Assembly (NCBI GenBank): GCA_009840005.1
Contig: VXOR01000002.1
Span: 5,618-69,617, forward strand
Source: Gemmatimonadota bacterium
Lineage (GTDB): Bacteria; Latescibacterota; UBA2968; UBA8231
Reading direction: 5' to 3'
DNA length: 64,000 nucleotides
Positions 63,307-64,000 of this stretch are shown piece after piece. Position numbers and translations under genes: made by a program. Numbering within the stretch: position 1 is the first letter of the stretch; each line of letters starts with the position of its first letter. A model generated the notes under the pieces. That model was given only the letters and a program-made list of their open reading frames with translations. It did no database searches and was not told where the DNA came from.

Positions 63307-64000
63307 GATGGCCTCCTTTTTGTCAATGTCGTCTATTGACGACGATAGTTATGTTCTAACATTATAAAGCCGTGTTAGATTCGGCTGAATTCCCAAAGTT
63401 GTGCCTTCGGATTTGATTAGAAGCCGTCTGCAAACCCCCATCGGGCGATTTAGGCGTCCAGCATTTTTCGAGGGCGAGACGCCCTTACTCCCAGCGACTT
63501 GGAGTCTGACAGACCGAAACCCTAGTGTGTAGACGGCTTCTGAGGATTCTCGTGTTACACCTAATCACTTGAAAACGACAGGTTCCAGCCCTGCTATTTT
63601 CGTAACTGACTGCTCAACAACGAGTTGTACCGATTAAATTTTGGAAATGGAAAATCCCAATTTTCAATTCGTATTCTTCTGGTTTCCCTATGAGAAGCGC
63701 TACCAGAAAATCCCGATTTGGGGCAAACCCGTCTTTTTCAAGTAATCAACATGTATAGATGCTGTTGTTTAGTTATATTCTAACAAAAATAGAGTCATAA
63801 AAAAAGACCAAGAAGGTCAGGTGCATGATCGTAATGAAATCAGGACAAGTGTTCTAATATATCGAGTACAAAATGTGCAAAGAGTGTTATATTTAATATT
63901 GATATCACAAATGTTATATATAACATTATAACATATTAATTACAAATTAAAATTTGTTGCTAGTTTTATTGCATAATTATATATTAGCCAGTGTTTTAAT
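63307..64000. other. Gene-free, increasingly AT-rich end with one inverted-repeat element
   Basis: No open frame with coding character was seen. At 63419-63541 an 11-base inverted repeat (agaagccgtct, at 63419-63429 and 63531-63541) encloses an inner hairpin, ggcgtc at 63453-63458 with gacgcc at 63478-63483. From about 63760 the sequence becomes very AT-rich. Confidence 0.5.

Overview
The window looks like chromosomal DNA of an uncultured, GC-rich, Gram-negative bacterium that degrades organic matter. Several surface proteins end in a FlgD/gliding-motility-like Ig domain. There are also a CRTAC1/ASPIC protein, a formylglycine-type sulfatase, two phytanoyl-CoA-dioxygenase-like proteins, a DUF3604 protein, several Gfo/Idh/MocA, enolase-superfamily and TIM-barrel sugar enzymes, and a DUF5069 protein. 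That mix fits FCB-type or related candidate phyla (Latescibacterota- or Poribacteria-like). This placement is inference; no rRNA or tRNA gene was seen. Promoters that can be read are ordinary TTGACA-N17-TATAAT types, and several genes start with GTG or TTG.

Layout. 1-3.2 kb: minus-strand operon (oxidoreductase, glycoside-hydrolase-like barrel, C39-like peptidase cut by the window edge). 3.3-5.0 kb: DUF5069 protein and an M20 deacylase, followed by a 180-bp MITE-like element. 5.3-9.6 kb: threonine/methionine branch operon hom, phosphoglycerate-mutase-like (probable homoserine kinase), asd, with a dioxygenase at its end. 9.8-14 kb: flippase, methyltransferase, second oxidoreductase, single-domain flavoprotein. 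14.1-21.4 kb: a 1,723-residue exonuclease-RecQ-UvrD fusion, an AAA/DUF4143 ATPase and a HicBA-like pair. 21.5-26 kb: two-gene NAD-linked formate dehydrogenase whose catalytic subunit reads an in-frame UGA as selenocysteine. 26-27.3 kb: a decayed patch of toxin-antitoxin genes and duplicated fragments. 27.4-29.8 kb: uronate-isomerase-like and rhamnonate-dehydratase-like enzymes. 29.8-34 kb: CRTAC1 protein with a TPR lipoprotein, and a sulfatase. 34-40.8 kb: sugar ABC importer (no ATPase gene) coupled to DUF3604 and an enolase-superfamily enzyme, plus a secreted CBM9-like protein.

41.0-56.3 kb is the most unusual part: seven minus-strand genes with gaps of 3 to 43 bases. They encode a SurA-like lipoprotein chaperone, three related secreted proteins (discoidin-like folds and FlgD-like C-terminus), two 900-residue paralogues that look like outer-membrane barrels with calcium-type D/N repeats, and a TPR lipoprotein. 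I read it as a cell-envelope or surface-assembly system that I cannot match to a named one.

56.5-60.6 kb: a small secreted protein, class I fumarase, an SDR oxidoreductase and a second dioxygenase, then a second copy of the dispersed palindromic repeat. 60.8-64 kb is a decaying, increasingly AT-rich end: sigma-factor fragment, doubly frameshifted HigB-like toxin, a TIM-barrel isomerase, an orphan protein, and about 700 bases without a gene.
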